Positions 16,984 to 26,303 are shown, counted from the stretch's first letter. The stretch is DNA of 64,000 bases from Brochothrix campestris (GCF_046058945.1 NZ_CP175511.1:930001-994000); one strand, 5' to 3'. Notes: a model not told the origin generated them from the sequence alone. Program-made: numbers and translations.

Positions 16984-17013
16984 TTGACAGTGCAAACGTT
17001 TGCGTAGTATTAT
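16984..17013 (+). promoter_or_regulatory. Promoter of malP operon
   Basis: TTGACA (16984-16989), an 18-base spacer, TATTAT (17008-17013). The operator palindrome sits inside the spacer, so repressor binding would block polymerase directly. Confidence 0.75.
16992..17003. promoter_or_regulatory. MalR operator within the malP promoter spacer
   Basis: GCAAACGTTTGC, identical to 16891-16902, lying between the -35 and -10 boxes of malP. The two copies are 101 bases apart, centre to centre. Confidence 0.75.
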
Positions 17014-17026
17014 GGAATCATAGAAA

Positions 17027-17040
17027 TGAAAACGGTTTAT
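17027..17040 (+). promoter_or_regulatory. Possible cre (CcpA) site upstream of malP
   Basis: TGAAAACGGTTTAT matches the cre consensus TGWNANCGNTNWCA at all but the last two positions. It lies about 14 bases after the -10 box, a usual place for catabolite repression. Confidence 0.45.
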
Positions 17041-17069
17041 TTCGGACCGTAACCATAGGAGGAATTAAA

Positions 17070-19334
17070 ATGACAGAGACACAAACAATTATTGATAGTT
17101 GGAAGGTAACAACAACGACCTTAAATAAAGCAGAGAAACGTCTGCAAGAGAGTTTAACGAGTATCGGTAATGGTTATATGGGCATGCGTGGCATGTTCGA
17201 AGAGACCTATTCAGGTGACAAACACGAAGGTATCTACTTAGCTGGTGTATGGTACCCAGATAAAACACGCGTTGGTTGGTGGAAGAATGGTTACCCCGAT
17301 TATTTTGGTAAAGTCATTAATACGGTTAACTTTTTAAAAATGCAGTTTTTCATTGATGGTGAGGAAGTCGACTTATACGTTGATGAGGTAAGCGACTATG
17401 AACAAGCATTAGATATGTACAATGGTGTTCTGACCCGTTCATTTGTTGTTCATAAAGGCGAAAAACGCGTTAAGATTACGGTTGAGCGGTTTGTGAGCAT
17501 TGCGACAAAAGAATTATGCGAGGTTCAAGTCAGCTTTGAAAATAAGGGTGCACCTGCTAGTGTTAAAGTCGTTTCTGCGATTGATGCGGATGTCAGCAAT
17601 GAAGATGCCAACTATGATGATAAGTTTTGGGAAGTGGTTGAAAAAGAAGCGACGAGTGAGTCCTGCTTATTGATTGGCCGTACGATAGCGAACGATTTTA
17701 ATATTCCACGTTTTACTGTGGGATTTAAAATGACTCATAGCCAAACCGGATTTGAGGCATTAACACCAGCCGTTAAAGCCGCGGCTGTTGCAGTTGCGTA
17801 TGAAGCAAACTTAGCTGAAGCCGCGGTTGCAACGATTGGCAAACGAGTGCTCGTTGTAACATCACGTGATTTTGAAACCGTCACAGCGATTAAGACTGAA
17901 ATTGAACGGTTAGTGACTGCGTTAGCACCACAGTCATATGACGATACAAAAGCGGCACATGAACGCTTATGGCATCAACGCTGGGAACTGGCTGACGTTG
18001 TTATCGGAGGCGATGCATCAGCACAACAGGGCATTCGTTTTAATATCTTCCAATTATTCGCGACTTATTACGGCGAAGATTCACGCCTCAACATCGGGCC
18101 AAAAGGTTTTACGGGCGAAAAATATGGTGGTGCCACTTACTGGGATACCGAAGCGTTTGCAATTCCGTTTTACTTGGCATTAGCAGCGCCTGAGGTAACT
18201 GAAAACCTCCTTGCTTACCGTCACCAACAATTGCCACAGGCACAACATAATGCTCGTCAACAAGGGCTTGCGGGTGCACTTTATCCGATGGTAACTTTTA
18301 CGGGTGTGGAATGTCATAACGAATGGGAAATTACCTTTGAAGAAATTCATCGTAACGGCTCGATGGTGTACGCTATTTATAACCATGCGAACTATACTGG
18401 CGATGAAACGTACTTACTCGACAAAGGTATTGATGTGATTGTTGAAGTCGCGCGCTTCTGGGCCGACCGCGTGCATTACTCAAAACGAAATGATACGTAT
18501 ATGATTCACGGTGTCACAGGTCCGAATGAATACGAAAACAACGTCAACAATAACTGGTACACCAATTTCATGGCACAATGGACCTTGAACTACGCGATTG
18601 AAACGTTACCGAAACTGAGTCAAGCAAAGCGAGCAGCCTTGAACATATCGGTGGCTGAATTAAAACAGTGGGGCGACATTGCAGCTAAAATGTATTTGCC
18701 AACAGATGAAACAGAAGGGATCTTTTTACAACATGATACGTTCTTAGATAAGGATTTGACACCGGTAGCTGAGCTTGATCCAACGGCGTTACCGCTAAAT
18801 CAAAACTGGTCATGGGACCGCATTTTACGTTCGCCTTATATTAAACAAGCCGATGTTTTGCAAGGTATCTACTACTTCCCTGAACGATTCACGCGCGCCC
18901 AAAAACAACAAAACTTTGATTTCTATGAGCCGTTAACCGTACATGAGTCAAGTTTATCGCCAAGTGTGCATGCAATTTTAGCAGCGGAAATCCGCTATGA
19001 GGATAAGGCGGTTGAAATGTATGAACGCACCGCTCGCCTTGATCTAGATAACTACAACAACGATACAGAAGATGGCTTACACATCACTTCGATGACAGGG
19101 AGTTGGTTAGCGATTGTCCAAGGGTTTGCGGGCATGCGTGTCAGCAATGATGAACTGTCATTTAAGGCCTTTCTTCCGCAAAAATGGGATAATTATAGCT
19201 TCCATATTAACTTCCGTGGCCGTCTGTTACTTATTAGTGTCGATGAGACTGGTACAAAGGTGACGCTCATTTCAGGTGAGTCAATTACAATTAAAGTGGA
19301 CGAACAAACTGTCGCTTTAACAAAGGAGGCGTAA
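17070..19334 (+). CDS. malP: Maltose phosphorylase (GH65)
   Basis: A 754-residue cytoplasmic enzyme that splits maltose with phosphate into glucose and beta-glucose-1-phosphate. The order is an N-terminal beta-sandwich, the (alpha/alpha)6 catalytic barrel and a C-terminal beta domain, as in GH65. The general acid Glu is in THE HGVTGPNEYENNVNNNWY region (about residues 482-499), and the GPKGFTGEKYGGATYWDTE block is typical. The ATG at 17070 follows AGGAGGA. The next gene, pgmB, starts 2 bases after its stop. It needs unphosphorylated maltose, which MapP would provide. Confidence 0.94.
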   Translation: MTETQTIIDSWKVTTTTLNKAEKRLQESLTSIGNGYMGMRGMFEETYSGDKHEGIYLAGVWYPDKTRVGWWKNGYPDYFGKVINTVNFLKMQFFIDGEEVDLYVDEVSDYEQALDMYNGVLTRSFVVHKGEKRVKITVERFVSIATKELCEVQVSFENKGAPASVKVVSAIDADVSNEDANYDDKFWEVVEKEATSESCLLIGRTIANDFNIPRFTVGFKMTHSQTGFEALTPAVKAAAVAVAYEANLAEAAVATIGKRVLVVTSRDFETVTAIKTEIERLVTALAPQSYDDTKAAHERLWHQRWELADVVIGGDASAQQGIRFNIFQLFATYYGEDSRLNIGPKGFTGEKYGGATYWDTEAFAIPFYLALAAPEVTENLLAYRHQQLPQAQHNARQQGLAGALYPMVTFTGVECHNEWEITFEEIHRNGSMVYAIYNHANYTGDETYLLDKGIDVIVEVARFWADRVHYSKRNDTYMIHGVTGPNEYENNVNNNWYTNFMAQWTLNYAIETLPKLSQAKRAALNISVAELKQWGDIAAKMYLPTDETEGIFLQHDTFLDKDLTPVAELDPTALPLNQNWSWDRILRSPYIKQADVLQGIYYFPERFTRAQKQQNFDFYEPLTVHESSLSPSVHAILAAEIRYEDKAVEMYERTARLDLDNYNNDTEDGLHITSMTGSWLAIVQGFAGMRVSNDELSFKAFLPQKWDNYSFHINFRGRLLLISVDETGTKVTLISGESITIKVDEQTVALTKEA

Positions 19335-19336
19335 AG

Positions 19337-20002
19337 ATGAAAGCCGTTATTTTTGATTTAGATGGCGTGATTGCTGATACAGCCCGTTTTCACTTTGTGG
19401 CGTGGCAACAGCTAGCGACGGAGTTAGGGATTACAATTGATGGACAATTCAACGAGCAGTTAAAGGGCATTAGTCGCACCGAATCGTTAGCGCGTATTTT
19501 AGCGCACGGTGGTAAAACTGGTCTTTATAGTCAAGTTCAATTAGACCAGTTTGCCGAGCGTAAGAACGACAACTACTTACAGTTAATTAGCCGTTTAGAT
19601 GCTAACGATATTTTACCAGGAATTGTAGCATTCTTAGATGAGATTGCAGCTGCAGGTTTGTCGGTGGCACTGGCATCAGCTAGTCGCAACGGGCCATTTA
19701 TTCTGAGTAAGTTAGGGTTAAGTGAGCGCTTTGATACGATTGTTGATCCTGCTCAGTTAGCCGCAGGTAAACCGGCACCGGATATTTACCTTACTGCTGC
19801 TGCCCAGTTAAACGTAGCGCCAAGTGACTGTGTCGGTGTCGAAGATGCCCTTGCCGGTGTTGAAGCGATTAACGCGGCCAAGATGGTGTCGATTGCTGTA
19901 GGAGATGAGACTGAACTGGCGCCAGCCAATCATATTTTTGCCAGCACAGCAGGTCTCAAATTAGCGACGGTTAAATCAGTATGGGAAGCGGCTCAGTTAT
20001 GA
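19337..20002 (+). CDS. pgmB: Beta-phosphoglucomutase
   Basis: A 221-residue HAD-superfamily enzyme converting beta-glucose-1-phosphate to glucose-6-phosphate. Motif I FDLDGVIADT carries the nucleophile Asp8 and acid/base Asp10. The cap residues LKGISR, ASASRN (motif II) and GVEDALAGVEA (motif IV) match PgmB. It lies immediately after malP and takes its product. AAAGGAGG near the end of malP serves its ATG. The last four bases overlap galM. Confidence 0.94.
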   Translation: MKAVIFDLDGVIADTARFHFVAWQQLATELGITIDGQFNEQLKGISRTESLARILAHGGKTGLYSQVQLDQFAERKNDNYLQLISRLDANDILPGIVAFLDEIAAAGLSVALASASRNGPFILSKLGLSERFDTIVDPAQLAAGKPAPDIYLTAAAQLNVAPSDCVGVEDALAGVEAINAAKMVSIAVGDETELAPANHIFASTAGLKLATVKSVWEAAQL

Positions 20003-21009
20003 GTGCGATGCAACGTTCAGCTTTTGGCACAGTCGCCGGTGAATTGGTCGAAAAAGTCGAACTGACGAATGCACAAGGGCTACGTCTCGCGGTGATGAAT
20101 TATGGTGCGACCTTGTTAGCGCTAGATGTGCCAGACCGCCATGGCGTATTAGAAAACGTCGTGTTAGGGTTTGGCGATTTGGCGAGCTATGTTAACGACT
20201 CGCCTTACTTTGGGGCAACGATTGGACGCGTGGCCGGTCGTATTCGCGATGGTCGCTGGGACACTATTCAATTAAGTCAAAACGAAGGCAATCAGCATAT
20301 TCATGGTGGCATAAATAATGTTAGTCATCGTGTGTGGGTGATTGAAAGTGTGACTGATTCAGCCGTCACTATGTGTATCGTTCTGCCAGCGGGTGATCAA
20401 GGTTATCCGGGAACGTTGACGATGCGAGTAACGTATGAATTGCAAGCCGATAACCGAATGACGATTACGACAACGGGACACAGCGACACACGCACATTAT
20501 TTAATCCGACCAATCATAGTTATTTTAATTTGAGTGGTGGCTTGAAGGCGACCGTGAGTGAACATCAGGTAAAGGTTGCGGCTGATAAGATGGCCGAAGT
20601 CGATGAGACGAAATGTCCGACTGGCCGTTTGTTGCCAGTTGCCGGAACGGCCTTTGATTTTCGTTCAGGTCAAACAATTACGCAATTTTGTCAGGCAGAA
20701 GCGGCTGGTTTAGACACGCCCTTTTTGCTGCAACCACAGGCACCTTCTGCGGTAACTGTTACGGATGATAGCAGTGGTCGTCGCCTGCAAATCGCGACGA
20801 CAGCGGCTGCGGTTGTGCTGTTTTCGACGACTGGAATGAACGAAGCCTATGTGGTGAATGACACACGACCGATGTGTTCACAACTCGGTTTGGCGATTGA
20901 ACCACAAATGTTACCTGATGCGATTCATCACCCCGACTTTGGTAATATTGTGATCGAGGCAGGCGAAACGAAACAATATCAGAGTGTTTATACGTTCGAT
21001 ACAATTTAA
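19999..21009 (+). CDS. galM: Aldose 1-epimerase (mutarotase)
   Basis: A 336-residue galactose mutarotase-like enzyme that interconverts alpha and beta glucose. Family motifs are visible: YGATLLALDVPDR, ATIGRVAGRIRDG, NEGNQHIHGG and FNPTNHSYFNLSG. I chose ATG 19999, overlapping the pgmB stop (ATGA); an in-frame ATG at 19981 lies deeper in pgmB without a ribosome site, and ATG 20008 is another option. In this operon it would equilibrate glucose anomers after maltose phosphorolysis. Confidence 0.9.
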   Translation: MSAMQRSAFGTVAGELVEKVELTNAQGLRLAVMNYGATLLALDVPDRHGVLENVVLGFGDLASYVNDSPYFGATIGRVAGRIRDGRWDTIQLSQNEGNQHIHGGINNVSHRVWVIESVTDSAVTMCIVLPAGDQGYPGTLTMRVTYELQADNRMTITTTGHSDTRTLFNPTNHSYFNLSGGLKATVSEHQVKVAADKMAEVDETKCPTGRLLPVAGTAFDFRSGQTITQFCQAEAAGLDTPFLLQPQAPSAVTVTDDSSGRRLQIATTAAAVVLFSTTGMNEAYVVNDTRPMCSQLGLAIEPQMLPDAIHHPDFGNIVIEAGETKQYQSVYTFDTI

Positions 21010-21022
21010 AGGAGGGAATTCG

Positions 21023-22693
21023 ATGGAATGGTGGAAGGATGCCGTGGTGTATCAAATTTACCCCCGTAGTTTTAAAGATAGCAACGGTGATGGCTTTGGT
21101 GATTTACAAGGGGTCATTCAAAAGTTAGACTATTTGGCTAAGTTAGGTGTAGATGCCCTGTGGTTGAGTCCGATTTTTATGTCGCCACAAAAAGATAACG
21201 GCTATGATGTTAGTGATTATCGCATGATTGATCCACGGTTTGGAACGAATGCCGATATGTATCAGCTGATCGATGAGGCCCATGCCCGTGGTTTGAAAAT
21301 TATTATGGACTTAGTTGCCAATCATTCTTCGGATCAACACCGTTGGTTTCTTGAGAGCAAAAAAGCGAAGGATAATCCATATCGTGATTACTATATATGG
21401 AAAGATGCACAAGCGGATGGCTCGCCACCGAATAATTGGGGCTCAATGTTTTCGGGTAGTGCTTGGCAATGGGACGATGTGACTGAACAATATTACCTTC
21501 ATTATTTCTTGAAAGAACAACCCGATCTCAATTGGGAAAACCCGCAATTACGTGAAGAAATTTATGATTTAATGCGTTTTTGGATGGCAAAAGGGGTTGA
21601 TGGTTGGCGGATGGATGTGATTGGCTCAATTTCAAAAGACCAGACTTTTCCGTCTTATGATAGTGATGAACACTACGTTGTCGGTGAATATCATTCCAAT
21701 GGTCCGCGCTTGCATGAGTATTTAAGAGAGATGCATCGTGAAGTGTTACAACCGTTTGGGGCGATGACGGTCGGTGAAGGCAACGGTTCTGATGTCGAAG
21801 CTGCGAAACTGTTTACCGATCCAAAGCGGGCGGAATTAAATATGATTTTCACTTTTTCACATATGGATATTGATACACAACCGACGGAGCAACTCGGAAA
21901 GTGGGCTGTTAAACCGTTCGACCTGGTCGCGCTGAAACAAGATTTGGCCTTATGGCAAGATGGGCTGAATGATAACGGTTGGAACACACTCTACTTTGAA
22001 AATCATGACCAAGCCCGTGTTGTTTCGCGTTGGGGCAATGATACGACTTATCGCGAAGCGAGTGCAACTGCCTTTGCAACGGTACTTCACGGCTTAAAAG
22101 GGACGCCGTTTATTTATCAAGGTGAAGAAATTGGCATGGTCAACAATCAGTTTGAATTGCGTGACTACGATGACGTCGAGATACATAATGCCTACCGTGA
22201 TTTGGTTGAGCAACGACAGTTGTTATCAGCAGAGGAATTTATGACTGCTGTTCATCTTAAAGCCCGTGACCATGCGCGTACACCGATGCAATGGGATGCG
22301 AGCACACATGCTGGCTTTACAACGGGTACACCGTGGTTAAACGTCAATCCGCGCTATCAAGAAATCAATGTCGCGGCTGCATTGAATCAACAAAACTCGA
22401 TTTATCATTACTATCAACGCCTCATTGCGTTGCGTAAAAGTGAGCCCGTTTTCCGTGAGGGTAAATTTGAACTGTTGTTGCCGGCAGACAGAGCCCTCTT
22501 TGTCTATACAAGGACGACAGCTACTGCGACACTGTTAGTTATTGCTAATATGAGTGATACGGCAGTGACTGAACGCCCTTCGTTGGCTGTTGAAGGCCCG
22601 TTCGAAACTTTGTTAGGTAATTATGAGCAAACACCTGACTTCGCTAACTTGCAAGGGCTACGACCATATGAAGCTATTATTTATCAGAAATAA
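21023..22693 (+). CDS. malL: Alpha-glucosidase, GH13 oligo-1,6-glucosidase type
   Basis: A 556-residue cytoplasmic GH13 enzyme. The start ATG 21023 follows GGAGGG; an upstream in-frame ATG at 20984 is inside galM. Catalytic motifs are GWRMDVIGS (nucleophile Asp), VGEGNG (acid Glu) and FENHDQARVVSRWG (Asp). The residue after the nucleophile is Val, which in this family marks alpha-1,6-preferring enzymes such as oligo-1,6-glucosidase and dextran glucosidase, rather than the Ala of alpha-1,4-glucosidases. It would extend the maltose operon to isomaltose and branched oligosaccharides. It is the last gene of the operon; a terminator follows at 22803-22831. Confidence 0.9.
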   Translation: MEWWKDAVVYQIYPRSFKDSNGDGFGDLQGVIQKLDYLAKLGVDALWLSPIFMSPQKDNGYDVSDYRMIDPRFGTNADMYQLIDEAHARGLKIIMDLVANHSSDQHRWFLESKKAKDNPYRDYYIWKDAQADGSPPNNWGSMFSGSAWQWDDVTEQYYLHYFLKEQPDLNWENPQLREEIYDLMRFWMAKGVDGWRMDVIGSISKDQTFPSYDSDEHYVVGEYHSNGPRLHEYLREMHREVLQPFGAMTVGEGNGSDVEAAKLFTDPKRAELNMIFTFSHMDIDTQPTEQLGKWAVKPFDLVALKQDLALWQDGLNDNGWNTLYFENHDQARVVSRWGNDTTYREASATAFATVLHGLKGTPFIYQGEEIGMVNNQFELRDYDDVEIHNAYRDLVEQRQLLSAEEFMTAVHLKARDHARTPMQWDASTHAGFTTGTPWLNVNPRYQEINVAAALNQQNSIYHYYQRLIALRKSEPVFREGKFELLLPADRALFVYTRTTATATLLVIANMSDTAVTERPSLAVEGPFETLLGNYEQTPDFANLQGLRPYEAIIYQK

Positions 22694-22802
22694 AGGTGTC
22701 GCCTAGCAAATAGTGACGTATAAATAGGCATCGGTAACGATAAGTGAAAAAGCAACAATTAAAGAAGAAATGACGTCTTTTTAGATTTTGTCTACAAACG
22801 GG

Positions 22803-22831
22803 GACCCGACGAATTTATCGTCGGGTCTTTT
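22803..22831 (+). terminator. Terminator of the maltose operon
   Basis: Perfect 10-base stem GACCCGACGA / TCGTCGGGTC (22803-22812, 22818-22827) followed by TTTT. Confidence 0.85.
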
Positions 22832-23020
22832 GGTTTGTCAATTTGAACAAATGCTGTAAAGGGCCGTTTTTAGCACGATTTTATGAAAATTCAGATATTA
22901 TTTTCAAATAAATATCGGCTGTATGACACTCTAAATTAAATGATAAGAGCGTATTTCATTTTAATTAAAGGGAAAACGGAAACAAAATTACTATTAAAAG
23001 GTTTGAGGTAAATACGAACA

Positions 23021-23049
23021 TTGTAAAGTTAGTTATTTAAATATATACT
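23021..23049 (+). promoter_or_regulatory. Promoter of serCA
   Basis: TTGTAA (23021-23026), a 17-base spacer, TATACT (23044-23049), 37 bases before the serC start. Confidence 0.65.
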
Positions 23050-23086
23050 AGGTTTATGTTAAAAATACAAAGAAAGAGGTGTTACG

Positions 23087-24184
23087 ATGACACATCCGAT
23101 TTATAATTTTTCAGCAGGACCGGCGGTGATGCCACAAGCTGTTTTAAAAGAAGCACACGCGCATTTTTTGAATTATCAACAGTCAGGGATGTCTGTGATG
23201 GAATTAAGCCATCGCTCAGCATTATTTGAACAGATTTTAGCAGATGCCGAGGCAAGCTTACGACGCTTAATGGCGATTCCTGATAATTATAAAGTTTTAT
23301 TTGTACAAGGTGGGGCAAGTTTACAGTTCTCAATGGTTCCGCTCAATTTAGCACATACAAACCGTGTTGCTTATATTGACTCGGGGTCGTGGTCCCAAAA
23401 AGCGATTGCTGAAGCGAAAAAACACGTCGAAGTAACTGTGTTGGCCTCATCGGCTGATGTGAATTATAGCGAACTACCACAGGTCAACATAGTGGAAGAT
23501 ACTTATGATTACGTCCACATCACGACGAACAATACGATAGAGGGCACAGCCTTTTTAGAATTACCGCGGATGAATGATAAAACCATCTTAGTTGCCGATA
23601 TGTCATCGAACATTCTTTCTAGTACGTATAATGTGACGGACTTTGGGCTCATTTATGCTGGAGCACAAAAAAATATCGGCCCGGCCGGTGTCACAATCGT
23701 GATTGTTCGTGATGATTTAATTCAAACACAACCATTATTACCCACGATGTTAAGTTACGACACGTATGCAACCGCAAATTCAATGTATAATACCCCGCCA
23801 ACATTTGCGATTTATATGGCCAAACTCGTGTTGGAATGGCTTGAAGCAGAAGGTGGGGTAGCCTTAATGGAAGAGCGTAACCGCGCCAAAGCAGAACGTT
23901 TGTATCGCTTCATCGATGAATCTGATTTTTATACATCACCAGTCGCACCAACGAGTCGCTCGTTAACTAATATTCCCTTCTTGACAGCCTCACCAACGCT
24001 AGATAAGCAATTTACGCAAGAAGCAGCTGCCGCCGGTTTAGTCAATTTAGAAGGACATCGATCAGTGGGGGGGATGCGTGCCAGTCTTTACAATGCGATG
24101 CCGCTCGCAGGAGTCGATGCTTTGATTGACTTTATGAGCGTGTTCGCAAAAAAAAATCAATTGATGGAGGTGTCGCGCGGATGA
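23087..24184 (+). CDS. serC: Phosphoserine aminotransferase
   Basis: A 365-residue PLP enzyme that makes 3-phosphoserine from 3-phosphohydroxypyruvate. It starts NFSAGPAVMPQAVL, typical of SerC, and has the PLP lysine K195 in YAGAQKNIGPAG. The C-terminal GHRSVGGMRASLYNAMP is the family signature. The ATG at 23087 follows AAGAGGTG. The TGA overlaps the serA ATG. No serB (phosphoserine phosphatase) is in the window. Confidence 0.95.
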   Translation: MTHPIYNFSAGPAVMPQAVLKEAHAHFLNYQQSGMSVMELSHRSALFEQILADAEASLRRLMAIPDNYKVLFVQGGASLQFSMVPLNLAHTNRVAYIDSGSWSQKAIAEAKKHVEVTVLASSADVNYSELPQVNIVEDTYDYVHITTNNTIEGTAFLELPRMNDKTILVADMSSNILSSTYNVTDFGLIYAGAQKNIGPAGVTIVIVRDDLIQTQPLLPTMLSYDTYATANSMYNTPPTFAIYMAKLVLEWLEAEGGVALMEERNRAKAERLYRFIDESDFYTSPVAPTSRSLTNIPFLTASPTLDKQFTQEAAAAGLVNLEGHRSVGGMRASLYNAMPLAGVDALIDFMSVFAKKNQLMEVSRG

Positions 24185-25383
24185 CTCACACATATAACAT
24201 TAAGACCTATAATGAAATTGCCCCACAAGGTTTAGGGTTGCTCTCGCCGACAAAATATCGTCTAAATGATCAAACACCGAGCGATGCCATTTTATTACGA
24301 AGCTATAATCTACAGGAAGAAATACTCCCTGACAGTGTACTTGCCATTGCGCGAGCCGGTGCCGGTGTCAATAACATCCCGCTTGAGCGCTGTGATGATG
24401 CAGGCATCGTTGTGATGAACACACCAGGTGCAAACGCTAATGCCGTGAAAGAGCTTGTGTTAGCTAACCTACTCACGATTGCCCGCCCAATGATTGATGG
24501 TGCAAATTGGGTTGAGCAATTACCGAATGAGGATATCGCTACCCGTGTTGAAGCAGGTAAAAAACGATTTGTTGGCACCGAAATTTACGGCAAAACGTTA
24601 GGAATCGTCGGACTCGGCCATATCGGCCGCCTGATTGCGAACGATGCGATTGCGTTAGGGATGAAGGTCGTTATCTATGATCCTTATGTTTCAGTCGAGG
24701 CCGCGTGGCAAGTGTCGCGTGAGGTTGAACGTGTCGATGAATTGAAACAATTGCTTGCGATGAGTGATTACGTTACCTTACATGTGCCGTTGTTGGATTC
24801 TACCGCTGAAATGATCAATGCAGACAGCATAAAGGCAATTAAGCCAGGTGCTGTCTTGCTCAATTTTGCTCGTGGGGAATTGGTTCAAACGACAGCTGTC
24901 GTTGCTGCCCTGAAAAACGGACAGCTGGCACATTATGTGGCGGATTTTGCCGATGAACATTTATTTGGACAAGCAGGCGTGCGGATTTTACCACATTTAG
25001 GTGCTTCTACGATAGAGGCGGAAGAAAACTGTGCCATAATGGCAGCCAAAGAGTTGAGTCACTTTTTAGAGACAGGCAACATCCGTAATTCCGTTAATTT
25101 TCCGCGGGTTGAATTACCTTATCGCGAGACGATTCGGATTGCGATTGCCCATCAAAATGTTCCGAACATGGTCGGTCAATTTACGACTAAATTAGCAGAG
25201 CATCAGTTGAACATCGGTGATATGATCAATCGCAGCCGCGGCAAAATTGCTTATACTTTAATTGATTTAGATAAAACAAGTACGTTAACGCACTGTAATC
25301 AATTAATTAGCGACTTAAGTAGTATCGCTGGCAGTATTCGTGTACGAGTGATTCAACCGGTAAAGTCATTGCAACCAAATTAG
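24181..25383 (+). CDS. serA: D-3-phosphoglycerate dehydrogenase
   Basis: A 400-residue NAD-dependent dehydrogenase catalysing the first step of serine synthesis. Substrate domain motif AGAGVNNIPLERCD, nucleotide fold GIVGLGHIGRLIAND, and catalytic His in LPHLGASTIEAEENCA are visible, followed by a short C-terminal ACT-like domain (residues about 320-400) likely to sense serine. This is the compact form found in many Firmicutes rather than the 520-residue form. It is translationally coupled to serC through the ATGA overlap. Confidence 0.94.
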   Translation: MTHTYNIKTYNEIAPQGLGLLSPTKYRLNDQTPSDAILLRSYNLQEEILPDSVLAIARAGAGVNNIPLERCDDAGIVVMNTPGANANAVKELVLANLLTIARPMIDGANWVEQLPNEDIATRVEAGKKRFVGTEIYGKTLGIVGLGHIGRLIANDAIALGMKVVIYDPYVSVEAAWQVSREVERVDELKQLLAMSDYVTLHVPLLDSTAEMINADSIKAIKPGAVLLNFARGELVQTTAVVAALKNGQLAHYVADFADEHLFGQAGVRILPHLGASTIEAEENCAIMAAKELSHFLETGNIRNSVNFPRVELPYRETIRIAIAHQNVPNMVGQFTTKLAEHQLNIGDMINRSRGKIAYTLIDLDKTSTLTHCNQLISDLSSIAGSIRVRVIQPVKSLQPN

Positions 25384-25531
25384 CCGTCGTGAAAAAGATA
25401 ATCGGCCTACTAAGGATAAGTAGAAGCTGTCAACATTCAGATAACTGGTAGCGACGGTGCGCGTACTAATGATGCGTAATCCCGAGTGAGCGAGTCGGCA
25501 CAATCTAGACTAGCGTTTATCTTCAGTTTCG
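25384..25531 (+). other. Structured 3' region after serA, possible non-coding RNA
   Basis: Between the serA stop and the terminator at 25532 lie about 150 bases with no open frame but several nested inverted repeats: CCGTCG (25384-25389) / CGACGG (25452-25457), CTACT (25407-25411) / AGTAG (25419-25423), GTGC (25457-25460) / GCAC (25498-25501) and CCGA (25482-25485) / TCGG (25495-25498). I cannot assign it to a known RNA family. It could be a 3'-derived small RNA or simply degraded sequence. Confidence 0.3.
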
Positions 25532-25559
25532 AGCATGCCAAAAAGGGCATGCTTTTTTT
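25532..25559 (+). terminator. Terminator after serA
   Basis: AGCATGCC (25532-25539) / GGCATGCT (25546-25553), with seven T from 25553. Confidence 0.85.
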
Positions 25560-25587
25560 GTTGTATTACCGTAATCGTGCGAGAATA

Positions 25588-25596
25588 TGCTATAAT
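25588..25596 (+). promoter_or_regulatory. Extended -10 promoter of the pfpI-type gene
   Basis: TGCTATAAT, an extended -10 element, 37 bases before the start codon. No good -35 box at the right distance. Confidence 0.55.
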
Positions 25597-25633
25597 TTAG
25601 AGGGATTATAAATTATAGGAGGTTAAATAACTA

Positions 25634-26155
25634 ATGAAACTTAAAGGTAAAAAAATATTGTCATTTGTAAGCACCGACTTTGAAGATTTAGAACTGTGGT
25701 ATCCGATATTACGGTTAAGAGAAGAAGGGGCAGAAGTCCATTTAATTGCTGAAGAAAAAAACAAAACATACATAGGTAAATATGGTGTGCCTGCTGTATC
25801 AGATGCTGCGTTTGCGGATGTTAACAGTGCGGATTATGATGCCTTGTTAGTACCTGGTGGTTGGTCACCTGATAAATTGCGTCGCTTTGAGGATGTTTTA
25901 CGATTAACACGTGAATTTGATGAGGCTAAAAAACCAATCGGTCAAATTTGTCACGCGGGCTGGGTACTCATCTCAGCCAATATTTTACAAGGGGTTAACG
26001 TCACAAGTACACCTGGTATTAAGGACGATATGACAAATGCCGGCGCGATTTGGCATGATGAGCCTGTTGTCGTTGATGGTCATATTGTGTCAAGTCGACG
26101 TCCGCCAGATCTGCCTGATTATTTACGTGAATTTATTAAAGTTATTGCAAACTAA
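25634..26155 (+). CDS. DJ-1/PfpI family protein
   Basis: A 173-residue single-domain protein of the PfpI/YraA subfamily. Nucleophile Cys106 followed by His107 lies in the elbow GQICHAGW, and STDFEDLEL near residue 16 supplies the conserved acidic residue. Relatives act as deglycases, general stress proteins or putative cysteine peptidases; which applies here is not decidable. The ATG at 25634 follows TAGGAGG. A single-gene unit; no close terminator is obvious. Confidence 0.88.
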   Translation: MKLKGKKILSFVSTDFEDLELWYPILRLREEGAEVHLIAEEKNKTYIGKYGVPAVSDAAFADVNSADYDALLVPGGWSPDKLRRFEDVLRLTREFDEAKKPIGQICHAGWVLISANILQGVNVTSTPGIKDDMTNAGAIWHDEPVVVDGHIVSSRRPPDLPDYLREFIKVIAN

Positions 26156-26303
26156 ACTCGTTGGAAATTAGCCCCAATTAATAAGACAACACGTGTAACC
26201 GGTAAATGTTACCGTTGTTAATTATTTTATGTTAAAATACATAAGAGCAAAATTAGGCGGCTGCTAATTAGTGAATTAAAACGAGAGAAAGAAGTGTGTA
26301 TGC

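Larger units (their letters stand above)
22694..23086. other. 393-base intergenic region between the maltose operon and serC
   Basis: Contains the maltose-operon terminator (22803-22831) and the serC promoter (23021-23049). The first 100 bases after malL and the AT-rich stretch 22832-23020 hold no open frame, recognised riboswitch or repeat that I can support. Confidence 0.6.
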
